A stretch of 64,000 bases of DNA from Punica granatum (taxonomy: Eukaryota > Streptophyta > Magnoliopsida > Myrtales > Lythraceae). Every line of letters starts with the position of its first letter. Position 1 is the first letter of the stretch. Location of the stretch: the NCBI RefSeq assembly GCF_007655135.1, contig NC_045129.1:17210274-17274273 (forward strand). Direction: 5' to 3'. Positions 11,322-22,386 of the stretch are shown piece after piece. The notes below the pieces were generated by a model, which ran no database searches, was not told the origin of the DNA, and saw nothing but the letters and a program-made list of their open reading frames with translations. The position numbers were made by a program, and so were the translations under genes.

Positions 11322-11499
11322 GTGGCGGCCTAATGGTTAATGTGTAACTCAAGTTTGCACCGAGATCCGGGTTTGAATCCCTTTAGGGCCACCGGAGTGC
11401 CTTTGGCGTAATTACCCGCTCTGTGCGCCGCCGGGGGAGCACGGAGCCCCGAGAATTAGTCGGGCGAAGTCCGGACACCCTGAGTTAGCAAAAAAAAAA
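11322..11499 (+). mobile_element. tRNA-derived SINE
   Basis: The head carries a pol III A-box-like GGCCTAATGGTTAA (about 11329-11342) and a B-box-like GGGTTTGAATCCC (about 11370-11382), as in tRNA genes. A GC-rich body and a terminal A10 tract at about 11490-11499 follow. The 6-bp AAGGTT occurs just before the head (11316-11321) and at the poly(A) junction, a possible short target duplication. It lacks a folded anticodon arm, so it is not a tRNA gene. Confidence 0.75.
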
Positions 11500-11636
11500 G
11501 GTTAAGATGGATTGATATTAATGTATAATAAAAAAGATAAATAAATTTTCAAGTATTAGGTGGTTAAAAATCTAATCAAGTAGATTTTGTTTATTAGTTA
11601 TGCTTTATATTATATAGCATATTTATGCTCCCTTTG

Positions 11637-11963
11637 TTTCAAGTATTTTATAGGAAAATGAATTTCCCATTTTTCCATGTTTAGTGAGTCACTAGTCAGC
11701 AGGAAAATATTTTTCCTATGACCAAAAATATAAGGAAAAATTTTGAAAAATGAATTTCTTAAAAAAAAAAAGGGAATTCATTTTCCCCACTCACACTCTC
11801 TTTCTCTGTTTTCACCATACGCTTTTTTCTTTCTTTCTCTACCTTTTCCAGATTTATTATTTAATATATTACCAAACATATGAAAATAAATTACTTTCCA
11901 ACAATTCATTTTCCATGAAATTTATTTTTCTCAATAATTTATTTTCCTTGAAACAAATAGAGC
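11637..11963. mobile_element. hAT-like MITE
   Basis: The left end GCTCCCTTTGTTTCAAG and the inverse of the right end (GCTCTATTTGTTTCAAGG) form terminal inverted repeats. The subterminal GGAAAATGAATTTCCC and CATTTTCC runs are also inverted. It is non-coding, and no clean 8-bp target duplication was seen. Confidence 0.65.
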
Positions 11964-13610
11964 TTTAAAAGGGTAAAATATAGAGTTAAAAGAATTAAAA
12001 TATACATGTTTATTAGTTACGCTTTATTTTATATTATATTTCTTTGAACCTATTATATAGTAATGCTATTACAATTTTAGAATTCTTCTAGTTGCAAATT
12101 TAGTTGTTTATCCTAAGTATAATATTTATATCGGTTATATTAAATATAATATTTGTTTATTTATGTCGTTACTTCTTAAACTACAATAGTTATACTATAA
12201 TATTAATTCTTGTTAAACACCTATATTGTCATATAAAGTACCAAATGTAATCTTGGAACAAAATTTAGCTCAGCACTATTAGTTATAATAAATATGGAAT
12301 ACTTGAACTTATAAATAAATTTAATGAAATTAACTCATTTTATACTTACCAAAAAAGGAATTAACTCATTTCATTATATCATATATTTCAATTTTCTAAG
12401 ATTGATTAGTTGAAATCTCATAAATTTATTAGTTTATGACGTTATTTTAAATATATACATATATGTAGACAGAGAACAAGAATGATTTAATAAAAATAAT
12501 TTTTACTTAAACAAAAAAGAAGAGATAGATGAAAAAATTGAGAGATTGGTTAAAGTATAGACGTCATAATGGAAAAATATCATAACACTACAATAACACC
12601 CATTTTATCGTTATTTCATCACAAATTTATAGCAAAAAAAGTTACGTGTAGTACCATTTTAAGGGGGGAAAGCACGTATCAAGATGATACTCATTCAATT
12701 TTTGTAAGATATGACCTGTTTTAGCGAACTGATATATATAGATAGTTAAGACATTGATTTTGAAAAAAAAAATTTAGGATGTAAAAAGAAATCAAAATAG
12801 GGGACAAATTGAAAACTAATCAAAATCTTTTGGTAAACTTCAAAAGGAAGAAATAAAAGGTTAGAATGAAAGAGAAGAAAAAAAGGACAGTGTCCTATTA
12901 TACTTAAACATACTGAAACAACAGTTTTAGGTTATTTATAGATGATTAGGATAGTGGGGGATCGTTCTAAGTTGATTTGAGGGGCTCTCCTCTTTCCTTG
13001 AAATTTGGGTCGGGGCTTGCATCATCTTTACGCTTTCATTCTTTTCTTTTTTTTTGTCCCACATGCTTTCTGGTAAAAAGACATAATTATTGAGGGCAGT
13101 TTCGGAAAATGTGCAAGACTTTATTTTTGACTGAATTATTATCATCTTGTTCCCCCTTCAGACATTTCGGGCCGCGTGCTGATAGGGTTCCTCGGTACAG
13201 TCCTCGACAATATTGTGCTATCCCACATCTGCCCTCATGTTTTAGTCAATTACGAATTTATCCTTCCTTTATCCATCAAAAAGGAAAAAAAATAAACACC
13301 AATTATTTATTTATTTATATTGTTTCCTCTCAGAAGATAAAACAACATTTTGGGTATTTTTTGTTGGATATTTTATTTGTCTTTTTTTTTTCCTGATACA
13401 GAACGAGGATCCTTCATTGTTCAGACATTTTGGATATTTTATTTGTCATTTTGACTGCATTGATTAATATCCATAATTTATATTTTTAACCGGTGATTCA
13501 TAACATAGGGAATACTGTAATATGATGTCATTAGTCTCATGGGTTTCAATTCTCATATTACTAATCAAGTGAAATCTCCCATGGCATCTGTCAAACACTT
13601 TTGCTGCGTT
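11964..13610. other. Intergenic AT-rich DNA
   Basis: No gene supported. The open frames at 12936-13145 and 13109-13396 overlap on opposite strands and have no recognisable domain. Confidence 0.5.
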
Positions 13611-14054
13611 TGGTTTCATAGTAGGATTTTAAAATTAGATTTTAATTTTGAAAAAGAGTAGTATAAATGAGACCCACCTTTTGACTTTGTATAAGTTATG
13701 TTGTTTTATTGTGAAAAAAAGTGATATAAATGAGGTCCACTCTTTGACTTTGTATAAGTTATTTTGTTTTATAATGTATAGAGTTAAGTTAGAATTGTGA
13801 TTTTAAAATTATACTCACAAACCAAGGTTGCGTTTGGTTTCATAGTAGGATTTTAAAATCAGATTTTGATTTTGATTTTGAGTGGTATAAATGGGGCCAC
13901 TTTTGACTTTGTATGTGTTATGTTATTTTGTTGAGGAAAAAAGTGATATAAATGGGGCCCACTCTTTGACTTTATATGAGTTATTTTATTTTGTAATGAG
14001 TAGAGTTAAAGTTAGAATTGTAATTCTAAAATACCATTGGGAAACCAAACAGGC
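13611..14054. mobile_element. Two head-to-tail hAT-like MITEs of one family
   Basis: Copy 1 (about 13611-13826) and copy 2 (about 13827-14054) both start TGCGTTTGGTTTCATAGTAG. They share the order GGATTTTAAAAT, GTGATATAAATG, CCACTCTTTGACTTT and end in AAACCAA-type termini. Copy 2 ends GAAACCAAACAGGCCC, the inverse of the start. A shorter relative lies at 22039-22205. They are non-coding. Confidence 0.75.
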
Positions 14055-14523
14055 CCCCAACAATGCCACTAATGACATATGAGAACACAAGTTCATTATT
14101 GATATTCGCTCAGATCTAGAAATACTATGTAGTCAACCCTTATCAGTGGAATTTTTTCTGGCCTTACAACTTTTTTATTTCTCATATTATCTACTAGTTA
14201 GGTCATGAGCTTCTTTTAAAAGGTTTTATTAAATTGTGTTGCATATTTGGGTTTTATATGTCAATAAAACTTGATTTTGTTTATAAATAAATATTAATTA
14301 ACAAAATTTGGTTTAGCACTTCCATATTTTTATTGTTCATCTCGCGAATCTTGTAACTAAAGCTACTAGACTTTTACTTGAGATCTATTGAGCTTTCCGA
14401 CCATCATTCCCCCACTGGAATAGATGTTGACACCATGATTTGAAATGATTTCAATTATAAAAGCAGCCATGAGCCATGACTTGACATGTGAAAGTGCATC
14501 ATAAGCACATTCATGATAATGGA

Positions 14524-14558
<35 letters not shown>

Positions 14559-15398
14559 CAAATTAACAAAAGCTATATTTATTTATCTGATTAATTATTT
14601 ATTACCAGTAAAACATGACCCCAGTTAATTATTTGTTAACTTCATAATGTAATAATATTGTACCTGGATTCATCGTCGAAAATTCGTTTCAAATGCTTTT
14701 TGATGAAAAACAAGCAGAAAGAGACGTTAAGCGGGATTATATTAGTATTTTCCGGTTAGATCGGTATGTCTCTAAAGATTCAAACACTGACAATCTGATT
14801 AATTATTGTTAATAATAGTTGTTTATGGAGAAACTCGTGGAACTAGAAGGTGGAGGTCCAAATTTATTTGGTCGAGCGGCTATGGTTTCGTCACCTTAAC
14901 TGGTAAAAGAAATATTAAAATATATATACATTCAAAATCACTATAGAGTATTAAAATATTACCTCATTAATTATTGCAAATCTAGATTAGATGCCGGAAA
15001 ACTAGGATTACTGGTTTTAACTTTCTAGCTTAATATATAGTTATTAGTTCTTTGAAGTTTGAAAAGTGGGGTGGGTGTCAGTTTTTTCTTGGCTGATTCC
15101 AAAGGATAACAAAAAGAAAAGCAGGGGATTTTTTTTTTGTCGAATTTCAAACTGATTAATTTTAGGGGAAATGACACACTCTGCTCGTTGACAGTGAAGT
15201 TCAATGTCAATTGGCCTATCAAAGATTCTTTGGTGTCAATTTACCCACTCAAAATCGTAAAAATCAATCACTTTATCAATTTGCCTCCTAAAATTATTTT
15301 GCCGTTTTGGAATTTAGATTCTAAAATGAAACATTTCGGCCACTCCAATCAATCTACTGTTTACTTGGAAAGAAATTGGAGGTCTGTTAGTCACCAAG
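14055..15398. other. Intergenic AT-rich DNA
   Basis: No gene supported. There is a (TA)n microsatellite at about 14534-14557. The frames at 15025-15415 are antiparallel and have no recognisable domain. Confidence 0.5.
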
Positions 15399-15697
15399 GG
15401 TGCGTTGTTTTTTAAAAAAATTTCAACTCAATTCCACTTATCTTCAATTCAACAACACAATCATTACTTATTTTTATTTTTAAATTTTTTTAATCATTCA
15501 ATTTAATTTTTAATATTAAATTATCTTAACTATTCATTACTTTTTTACAATTTAACAATACAATCATTACTTAATCGTTACTTTCTCTCAACTATTTATT
15601 ACTTTTTCACATTTTTTTCTCATAATTCAATAATACATTCGTTACAAATCAATTAAAACCAAAACTCAACTTAATTTTACTCTAAATCCAAATGCAC
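15399..15697. mobile_element. Internally deleted MITE related to 27594-28218
   Basis: The text CACTTATCTTCAATTCAACA, AACACAATCATTACT and TTCTCTCAACTATTTATTAC matches the right arm of the fold-back element at 27594-28218. The right terminus AATCCAAATGCAC is the inverse of GTGCATTTGGATT and pairs loosely with the left GGGTGCGTTGTTTT. The left arm is mostly missing. Confidence 0.5.
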
Positions 15698-16779
15698 TCC
15701 AAATGTCTCATTTTTGGACAACAAATACAGACTATTGCCATTACACAATGAAATGATTTTGGGTCCGTCTCAACCAGGGGAGGGGGTGGATTTCCCCACC
15801 CGCGGGACCCCGCCCTTTATATAATTTTTTATTTTGTATATCATTTGATATCCGAAACTCTTACGATCTGATTTAATTTACGTTCAAGTGGGTTCAATTA
15901 CAAGCACCAAATTACCTAAATCAATGCATGTAACTTAAAATGTTTATTGCACACACGAGGATCCGAGCATTTTTTTTAATTTCATTTTTTATGTATTTAA
16001 TATAAGTATACAAATAATTTTTTTCATGGCAACACCACCTAATATTTGAACTAGAACGAATATAATTAATATAGGTTGAAGTAAGATCAATCCATTAAAG
16101 GATAAATCTTTCTCTCCAATCACAACACCAAATCACCTAAAACCAACACACATAAGTAAAAAACCAATTTCAATGTATCACCAATTTAAATAGTATCTTT
16201 TTGTTTATGATTTTAAAAATTCCCCTTTGTTGGTTAACACAAATTTAAGCTAATATATTGACCGAAACTAATTCTCGCTTTGTTGACTTGGCTGTGATGA
16301 CAAGATACTTTTATTAAATATCATAATCCTATTACAAAGCTTGTCTAACATAATTAGCGAACTACTTAAAGTCTATTAAATGTGGTCATGATTATCTAAA
16401 TAGATTATTGAAATTTCAAACTAAAAATTGAAGAAACTTTTTCGGCCCGCAGCATAGCACGGTTTGTAGCCTAGTTAGAATGAAAACAAAAACAACTAGG
16501 GTTCTCATTTGACGATAGATCCCATACAGCATTTGACGTCAAAGACTTCTCTTTTTTGGGTGCCCACTCATCGGTTCAGTTATCAAGGAAATATAGATAA
16601 GAATATCCATTGTGAAATAGAGGGGAAGAACCAGAGTTTGAAGAGAATTCTGATAGTTCTCCAGGTATTGCCTGTACAGTGAAACTTAGTATATAGTTCG
16701 GAGGGAGAGTTTGTTGGGAAAATCTCTTGTATATGTTGGTGTTAGCCCAACATAAGATCATGGACATATTGTTTTGTGT
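15698..16779. other. Intergenic DNA
   Basis: No gene supported. A short GC patch at 15775-15815 (CCCGCGGGACCCCGCC) and a Helitron-terminus-like string at about 16440-16480 (reverse strand) stand out from the AT-rich background. Confidence 0.45.
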
Positions 16780-18420
16780 TTGTTTAGATCATGTTTATAT
16801 CCGATCTTCGCACCTAGCGACTATTATGGAGCTCGAGGAACACGTGATGGGCAAGATGGATTTTGTGGACGTAATTGGGCTTAGTCGAGCAGCCCATGAT
16901 TGATCGAATCAAGTAGCAAGGGCCCGTGCACGAGGGACAGCCCACGATGGGATTCCAAGACGTGACTAGACTCGAATCCATGACAAGACCCGACCCGGAC
17001 AGCCATAAGGAGGCTGGCAGCTCAAAGAATGAAATCGTACGATTGTTTCCAAAGCCGATGAGTGAATAAACGTGAACGGCTCTAATGTTGGCAAGTCTTT
17101 TCTATTCTGGGGAACATCTTTCATTTCTCCTCATGCAAGACACCATGAAACCAAATTGGAAATGAGAGATTGCTAAGGTTGACTTGCATGGTAGAGGAAA
17201 TATAAAGCCAGGTGACGTCCAAAGAAGAGGAAAGGATAAATACACATCATATATGGCAAGAGGATGTCCACAAGAAGGGAAGAATTGAAATGCATGAGGT
17301 GGACGTGCACCACTTTAGGGAAATTTCCCGTTGCTTGATTTCTTTACTTTATGTGTTCTCTTTTACAATTAGAAATAAATGGATTGCTTCATGTGTTCTC
17401 TTTTACAATTAGAAATAAATGGAGACTTCTTCTCCAAGAACGCTAGGGTTATTTATTTCTTTTATTAGGCTTTGATTAGGTGATACGTGAAGAGGATATC
17501 TCCAAATTGGTAATTTTAGAATAGCTAGCCTTTGTTTTCCCCATTTTCGGCATATAGGAATATGTTAGACGTCTATAAATAGTGGAAGTCAAGATATGCT
17601 TTCTCTGCTCCGACAACACAACACTACGACTATACATCAATCTACCTATCTATCTTTGCCTTTCGTTATCTTTCATTACTTATCATCTACATTCCCACAC
17701 TTCATTATCTTGCACTTTAATACTATGCACATCTAATTCTCGCACAAAGCCGATCCGTCAGTATCCTTTATCTTTCCCGCACACTTTACCTACAATGCAC
17801 TAGCTTTCTAGAGCGTCCCGCCGATCCATCGACTTTATCCTTTCTACCCAATTCAAAGCTTCTGAACTAAGAATGGTTTCCGTCAAGTTAAGGGTTTAGG
17901 CCTGAGGCTTAAACTTTCGACTGCCACCAGTCGAGACCATCACCTTCACGGACCTTCTAGGGGCAGTGAGCCTCCCACTCAAGTCGAGGCTTCCGGGCCA
18001 AAGCTCTCTCTTTTTGGCTACGAACAATCGAAGGATTCGTGGCCATTATCACCTAGACCGGCTTCTGAGCCGTCTTGACACGACAATGACTGATTTTCGG
18101 GCCGTCTTCATTCAAAAATAAGGCAATTGATTGTGTGCACGTATTTCACGTATGGGAGAATCTAAACGGCTTAACTCTCGAAGACGTGACATAGTCTGCA
18201 ACATCTCTATCATTTCACGATCGACATCATCACATTGAAATCCAATCGCCGTCTAGTCCTATGGACCTTAGGGACCGTGGTGCAACCTACTAGCTCGGTG
18301 AGGACAACTGATGGTTTCGCTCTTGTGCACTCTTCAAACCGTGCCCAGGCACACTTGGCAAACTAACGGCCACATGACAGCCGGAGAGTGATCTTGAATT
18401 CTAGATGAAACAGATCCAAA
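16780..18420 (+). mobile_element. LTR-retrotransposon LTR-like remnant
   Basis: A GC-richer non-coding block with LTR layout. An upstream part is rich in direct repeats, a TATA box TCTATAAATAG is at about 17572, and a CT-rich leader follows (CTACCTATCTATCTTTGCC). The GC-rich tail holds CGGCTTCTGAGCCGTC and ends in CCCAGGCACACTTGGCAAAC text. No protein domain, paired LTR or target duplication was found. The class is inferred from layout only. Confidence 0.4.
17351..17422. repeat. 40-bp tandem duplication in the LTR-like block
   Basis: ATGTGTTCTCTTTTACAATT followed by AGAAATAAATGGA occurs at 17351 and again at 17391, 40 bases apart and exact over about 33 bases. Confidence 0.9.
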
Positions 18421-18870
18421 TCAAATGTTGAGAAGGCCTGATTTGGTGGCAAATCCTTTATATTACTTAGCGACTAAAGAAGCGAATTAGCGACAAGAAT
18501 ATCTTAATTTAGGATTTAAACCTACGTCAGGCACGACTATAAATAGATTTGGAAGAGAGGAAAAAAGATAGTAGATCCACGTAGAAAATGTGAGGGAATC
18601 TACCTATTGGGTGATGAGCAGTTGATCTAAAAGTGTTTCTCTTAAATAGTATATGCAAGAGTTGACTCTTGAGGAAGAGTGTAATCACTATTGATATAAT
18701 GAAACTGAGTTGAAGTTGGTCCTATGATTTTTGTCCATGTAGGGTTAGAATTCTTGATGTCTCTCTATCTTCCTATTGCTTGTTTAAATTTTAATTTGAT
18801 TACATAAGATCGACAAAGATTAACTCGCTAGGTGTTTGGTGATCCTTTATCAAAAGATCCCAAAATTTTT
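18421..18870 (+). mobile_element. Second LTR-like remnant
   Basis: A TATA box ACTATAAATAG lies at about 18536. It is followed by AGTGTAATCACTATTGATATA and GTCCATGTAGGGTTAGAATTC, text typical of the 3' part of plant copia-type LTRs. It is non-coding and its borders are unclear. Confidence 0.3.
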
Positions 18871-19159
18871 AAAGCTAATAAAAATGGTAATTACTTTGTA
18901 ATTTTACTTTTTCTTTGTATGGACGTGAAAATTTTTAAAGGCGACGCTTATTTTGTTTTGTGCAATGCTAGTAAGAAAAGAACGTGGTATTAACTTTGAC
19001 TTTTCGGTGGCTGCTATTTATATAGACAAGTACGTTGATTCTCAAATATTGAATAACAAAATGTGATATGATGAGAGAAATGCAATAGAAATAAGGACAC
19101 ATGGAACCAAGGGGTTATAGTACTCTGAACAGCAAAGCGAGCTCTTTCATTATGAATAA
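18871..19159. other. Intergenic DNA
   Basis: Nothing recognised. Confidence 0.4.
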
Positions 19160-19735
19160 CGGAATGAGTCAAATCTTCTCAAGTGGGATTCAAACCTATT
19201 GGGGATTGGATTTTGACCCCTCACTTGATTAGGCTCATGAGTCCCGATGAGGTAACGAGAAGCCCAGCGACATTGGACAGAGCTCAGCGAAGCCTACTGC
19301 AGTTGGAGCGCGATGCCGACCTAGGTCTGTCCTGCGAAGCCATCAATCTAGCTTATCTGATTGCTTATCAGTCGAGCAATCATGAGATGTATTTCCTATT
19401 ATATCGAGATACAGATCCAGGTAAATATCGAGTATATTTCTAAAGATAGTAACGTAATCTATCCCTAAACTCCATATAAATACTTGCTACGTACCTAGGA
19501 TTAGGGCTAATTGATAGTCTGTACGCTTTTCTTCGCACATAAAACTCATACTGAATTGAGCTTCAGAGAGGACAATCGGGACACCATCCCTAATCTCCCC
19601 TTGTGCAGGTATACAAGGTTTGTTCGTGGCTCGTGGATCAAAGATTCTTCATCAACCATTCACACGTGGATTGCTAGTGATCTTGACCTAATTTTCTGGG
19701 TCCCAACAAAACCTACAATCAGTTAGTTAACGGCT
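19160..19735 (+). mobile_element. LTR remnant, gypsy-like
   Basis: GC-richer sequence with a TATA-like CATATAAATACTTGC at about 19471, then TTGAGCTTCAGAGAGGAC. It ends in ACCATCCCTAATCTCCCCTT and GTGCAGG, then GGTCCCAACAAAA. These strings occur in the R-U5 part of some plant gypsy LTRs. The open frame at 19183-19443 has no recognised domain and is not called as a gene. Confidence 0.4.
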
Positions 19736-20909
19736 TTAAATATTTTTCTAGATACAATATTTATCTTATATAGAAATTTACGATTATACGATTCGATTCC
19801 ATATTTCGATTTCGTGAATGCCATATAGTAGAAGGGAAGAAACCAATCAATGACAATTGAACCCTAAATCTCATAGTCGTTTTGAGAGTTAGTGTTCCTT
19901 ATGCTAAGTCCCTTACTCTCTCACTCTTCTACAGCTTGTTTTGATAGCATCTAATTAAGGATTACGTAGGACTGGAGTCAGTGGGGTGCACCATGGAGGG
20001 ATAGGGTAGTGTGACTTGTGGAAGAGTACTAGTACTAGTTCTTTAACCCACCATGAACTTCCTTCAATGAGCTCTATTAAAAGACAGCGGCAGATGTGAG
20101 AAAGTGAAAAAAGACTTTTAATTGTTTTATATATAATAATTATAGTATTATTTTAACGGAGATAATTTGGTGAAATTGACGATATATAGATTGGATGCGG
20201 ATAGTTATGGCAGGTGATTTTTTTTAAATAAAATTGTGGGAAATATTATTCTCGTAATTCGAAGAAATAATTCTTCCTCCCAATAAGTGTGCTTATCGGA
20301 ACTCGAATTTGTAGTCTCCTTCATAAAAAAATTATAATTATTTATGACTCAGTCAACACTTTACTCGTATAAATTCCTCCATAACCCTCCTCCCCTAAAT
20401 GAAAAATTTAAAAGTAAACCATTGGTTATAATGTTGAGATGAACCAATTTAACTCTGTCCAGCTATGATGGGCCCAAACTGTACCCGACTCATGATGAAG
20501 ACAAACGAGCAATGGCTCGTTGACTCTCCCACTATTTTCTTGTCCGTTGCTACTTATTCATTCAAGTTAAGGGTACATAATTGGCTTTGTAAACTTCCCC
20601 TGTAATTGAACCAAAGTATAATAATTCACCAATTGATTGTGGGTGAAACCATGGTGAGGAGTTAGAAGGATCATTTTGGAATCTCAAAAACTTCTACAAA
20701 CTTAATTCATTTCACATGAAATTCAATTGAATTCTATTGTTCGGAATTCAAAATATATGCAAGAATCAAATTTAAAATGGAAGATTTACATTGAAATCAA
20801 AATCAAGCCAAAATAAACAAGATTTAACCAAAATTTAATTTAATTAGAAGTAACAATGTTAATTTTAAATTTTAATGTTTTTTCAAATAGATCAGTATAC
20901 ACTACAAGA
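19736..20909. other. Intergenic DNA
   Basis: No gene supported. About 20260-20340, read on the reverse strand, contains AAATTCGAGTTCC, a weak pol III B-box-like match that may be a SINE scrap. Confidence 0.4.
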
Positions 20910-21250
20910 GGTTTTAGCGCTATATATTCAATAGTTTGTCCATTTTCTTAAATTTATTCTATGATTTAAAAATTATCCAAAAAAACTCATGGTTTACATG
21001 TTATTCCAGATCTATCCATGCGTCAAGATTTCCGTTAATTTTTAACGGTGTTGCGGACGTGTCAATTTTTCACATAGGCGTCGTTTAACATAAAACGAGC
21101 CAAGTCAGCAATACCGTTAAAAATTGACGAAAAACTTGACGCCATGATAGATCTACAACAACATGTAAACTATGAGTCTTTTCGGGTAATTTTTAAACCA
21201 TGTGATAAATTTTAGATAAAGCAAATCATGCGATATATGGCATTAAAACC
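20910..21250. mobile_element. Fold-back MITE, about 340 bp
   Basis: Nearly the whole length is an inverted repeat. The left end GGTTTTAGCGCTATATATTC pairs with the inverse of the right end (GGTTTTAATGCCATATATCG). The inner arms CCGTTAATTTTTAACGGTGT and ACCGTTAAAAATTGACG pair as well. No convincing target duplication, non-coding. Confidence 0.75.
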
Positions 21251-22038
21251 CCATACTGAAATGTATTTTAAATAACATCATCCAATCCTTTCAATTAAAT
21301 CCATCGACATTCTAAACGAAATAATTAAATTTGCAATTCAGTTGAATTTAATTTAATCGAAACAATATGATTCTAAATTGAAATAATTTCTTATCAGAAA
21401 TGAATCTAGATGAGGTGTAAAAGAAATTTAAGGTGTGGATACGAGCCCCTAAAGCCAAGCCCAAAAACCATGGGCCCGAAGACCCATTATAAGGAATACT
21501 GCCCAGTAAAGAGAAGGGAACAATTATCTCGTTTTTCAAAATTCTTAAGTAACCGTTCCCAACGGTTGGATCAGGGGACAATTATCCTCATTACCTGTCT
21601 ATATAAATGTATGAGAAACTGAAAGGGGAGTACTGAAATGTTTTTTTTTTATGAAAATTAAGTAATGCTCGTCCCATTATTTTAAATATCAACTAATTTT
21701 AATAAAGTATCATGTATTTAAACAATTTTATATAAAAATATGAATAGAATGACTTTTTGGTAAATAAGTTCATTTTTCAATTATTCTCCTCTCATTTTCA
21801 AATTCAACTAACAAATTATCATTTCTCTCTTAGTACTATTGGAAATTGGATTCCATTTCAAGGAACTACCTATTTAAGTAGTTAGGAGTCGCCACTAACC
21901 TATTCGGACACCTAAATCATATGAACGGTGAGGAACATTTTGTTCGACTATTCTAGTTGATCGAGTGAGTGTAGCTTAACATATATGAACCGGTTCGAGC
22001 TGAATAACTGATCACAAATCACAAATAAAGGAGAAACG
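21251..22038. other. Intergenic DNA
   Basis: No gene supported. The antiparallel open frames near 21348-21622 overlap each other and match nothing I recognise. Confidence 0.4.
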
Positions 22039-22205
22039 AGCGTTTGGTTTTAGAGTTAAAGTAATTTTGATTTTGATTGTGGAAAAAGACAAATGAGATG
22101 GTATTATAAATTTGACTTGGGAAACGTGTGTTTTTATTTTATAGTGAGTAGAGTTAAAATCAAAATCATGATTCTAAAATTTAACCCTAAAACCAAACAG
22201 GCCCG
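22039..22205. mobile_element. Short hAT-like MITE
   Basis: Starts GCGTTTGGTTTTAGAG and ends CTAAAACCAAACAGGCC, its inverse. The interior AGTGAGTAGAGTTAAA matches the pair at 13611-14054, so it is the same family with a deletion. Confidence 0.7.
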
Positions 22206-22270
22206 TTTTATAACTCTTATCTTCTTCAGTTATGAAGGGGGCATTGCTTGCATTAGGTGAATTGAAAATC

Positions 22271-22386
22271 AAGTTCATAAACGACATATTTTCTTTACTC
22301 TTTTTTTTTTGGTAAATTAAGTTCATAAACGACATAAAAAATTAAGTTTATGAACTTTCTATTTCTATCAAGTTCATAAACGACAT
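22271..22386. repeat. Three copies of a 17-bp motif
   Basis: AAGTTCATAAACGACAT occurs at about 22271, 22318 and 22370. An inverted partial copy (AAGTTTATGAACTT) lies between the last two. The spacing is about 47-52 bases. The function is unknown. Confidence 0.75.

Noticed and set aside
11322..11499. tRNA gene
   Set aside because: Has A- and B-box-like strings but no complete cloverleaf, and it continues into a non-tRNA body with poly(A).
19183..19443. 86-codon + strand frame as a gene
   Set aside because: Lies in LTR-like sequence, matches no family I know and has no intron or promoter context.
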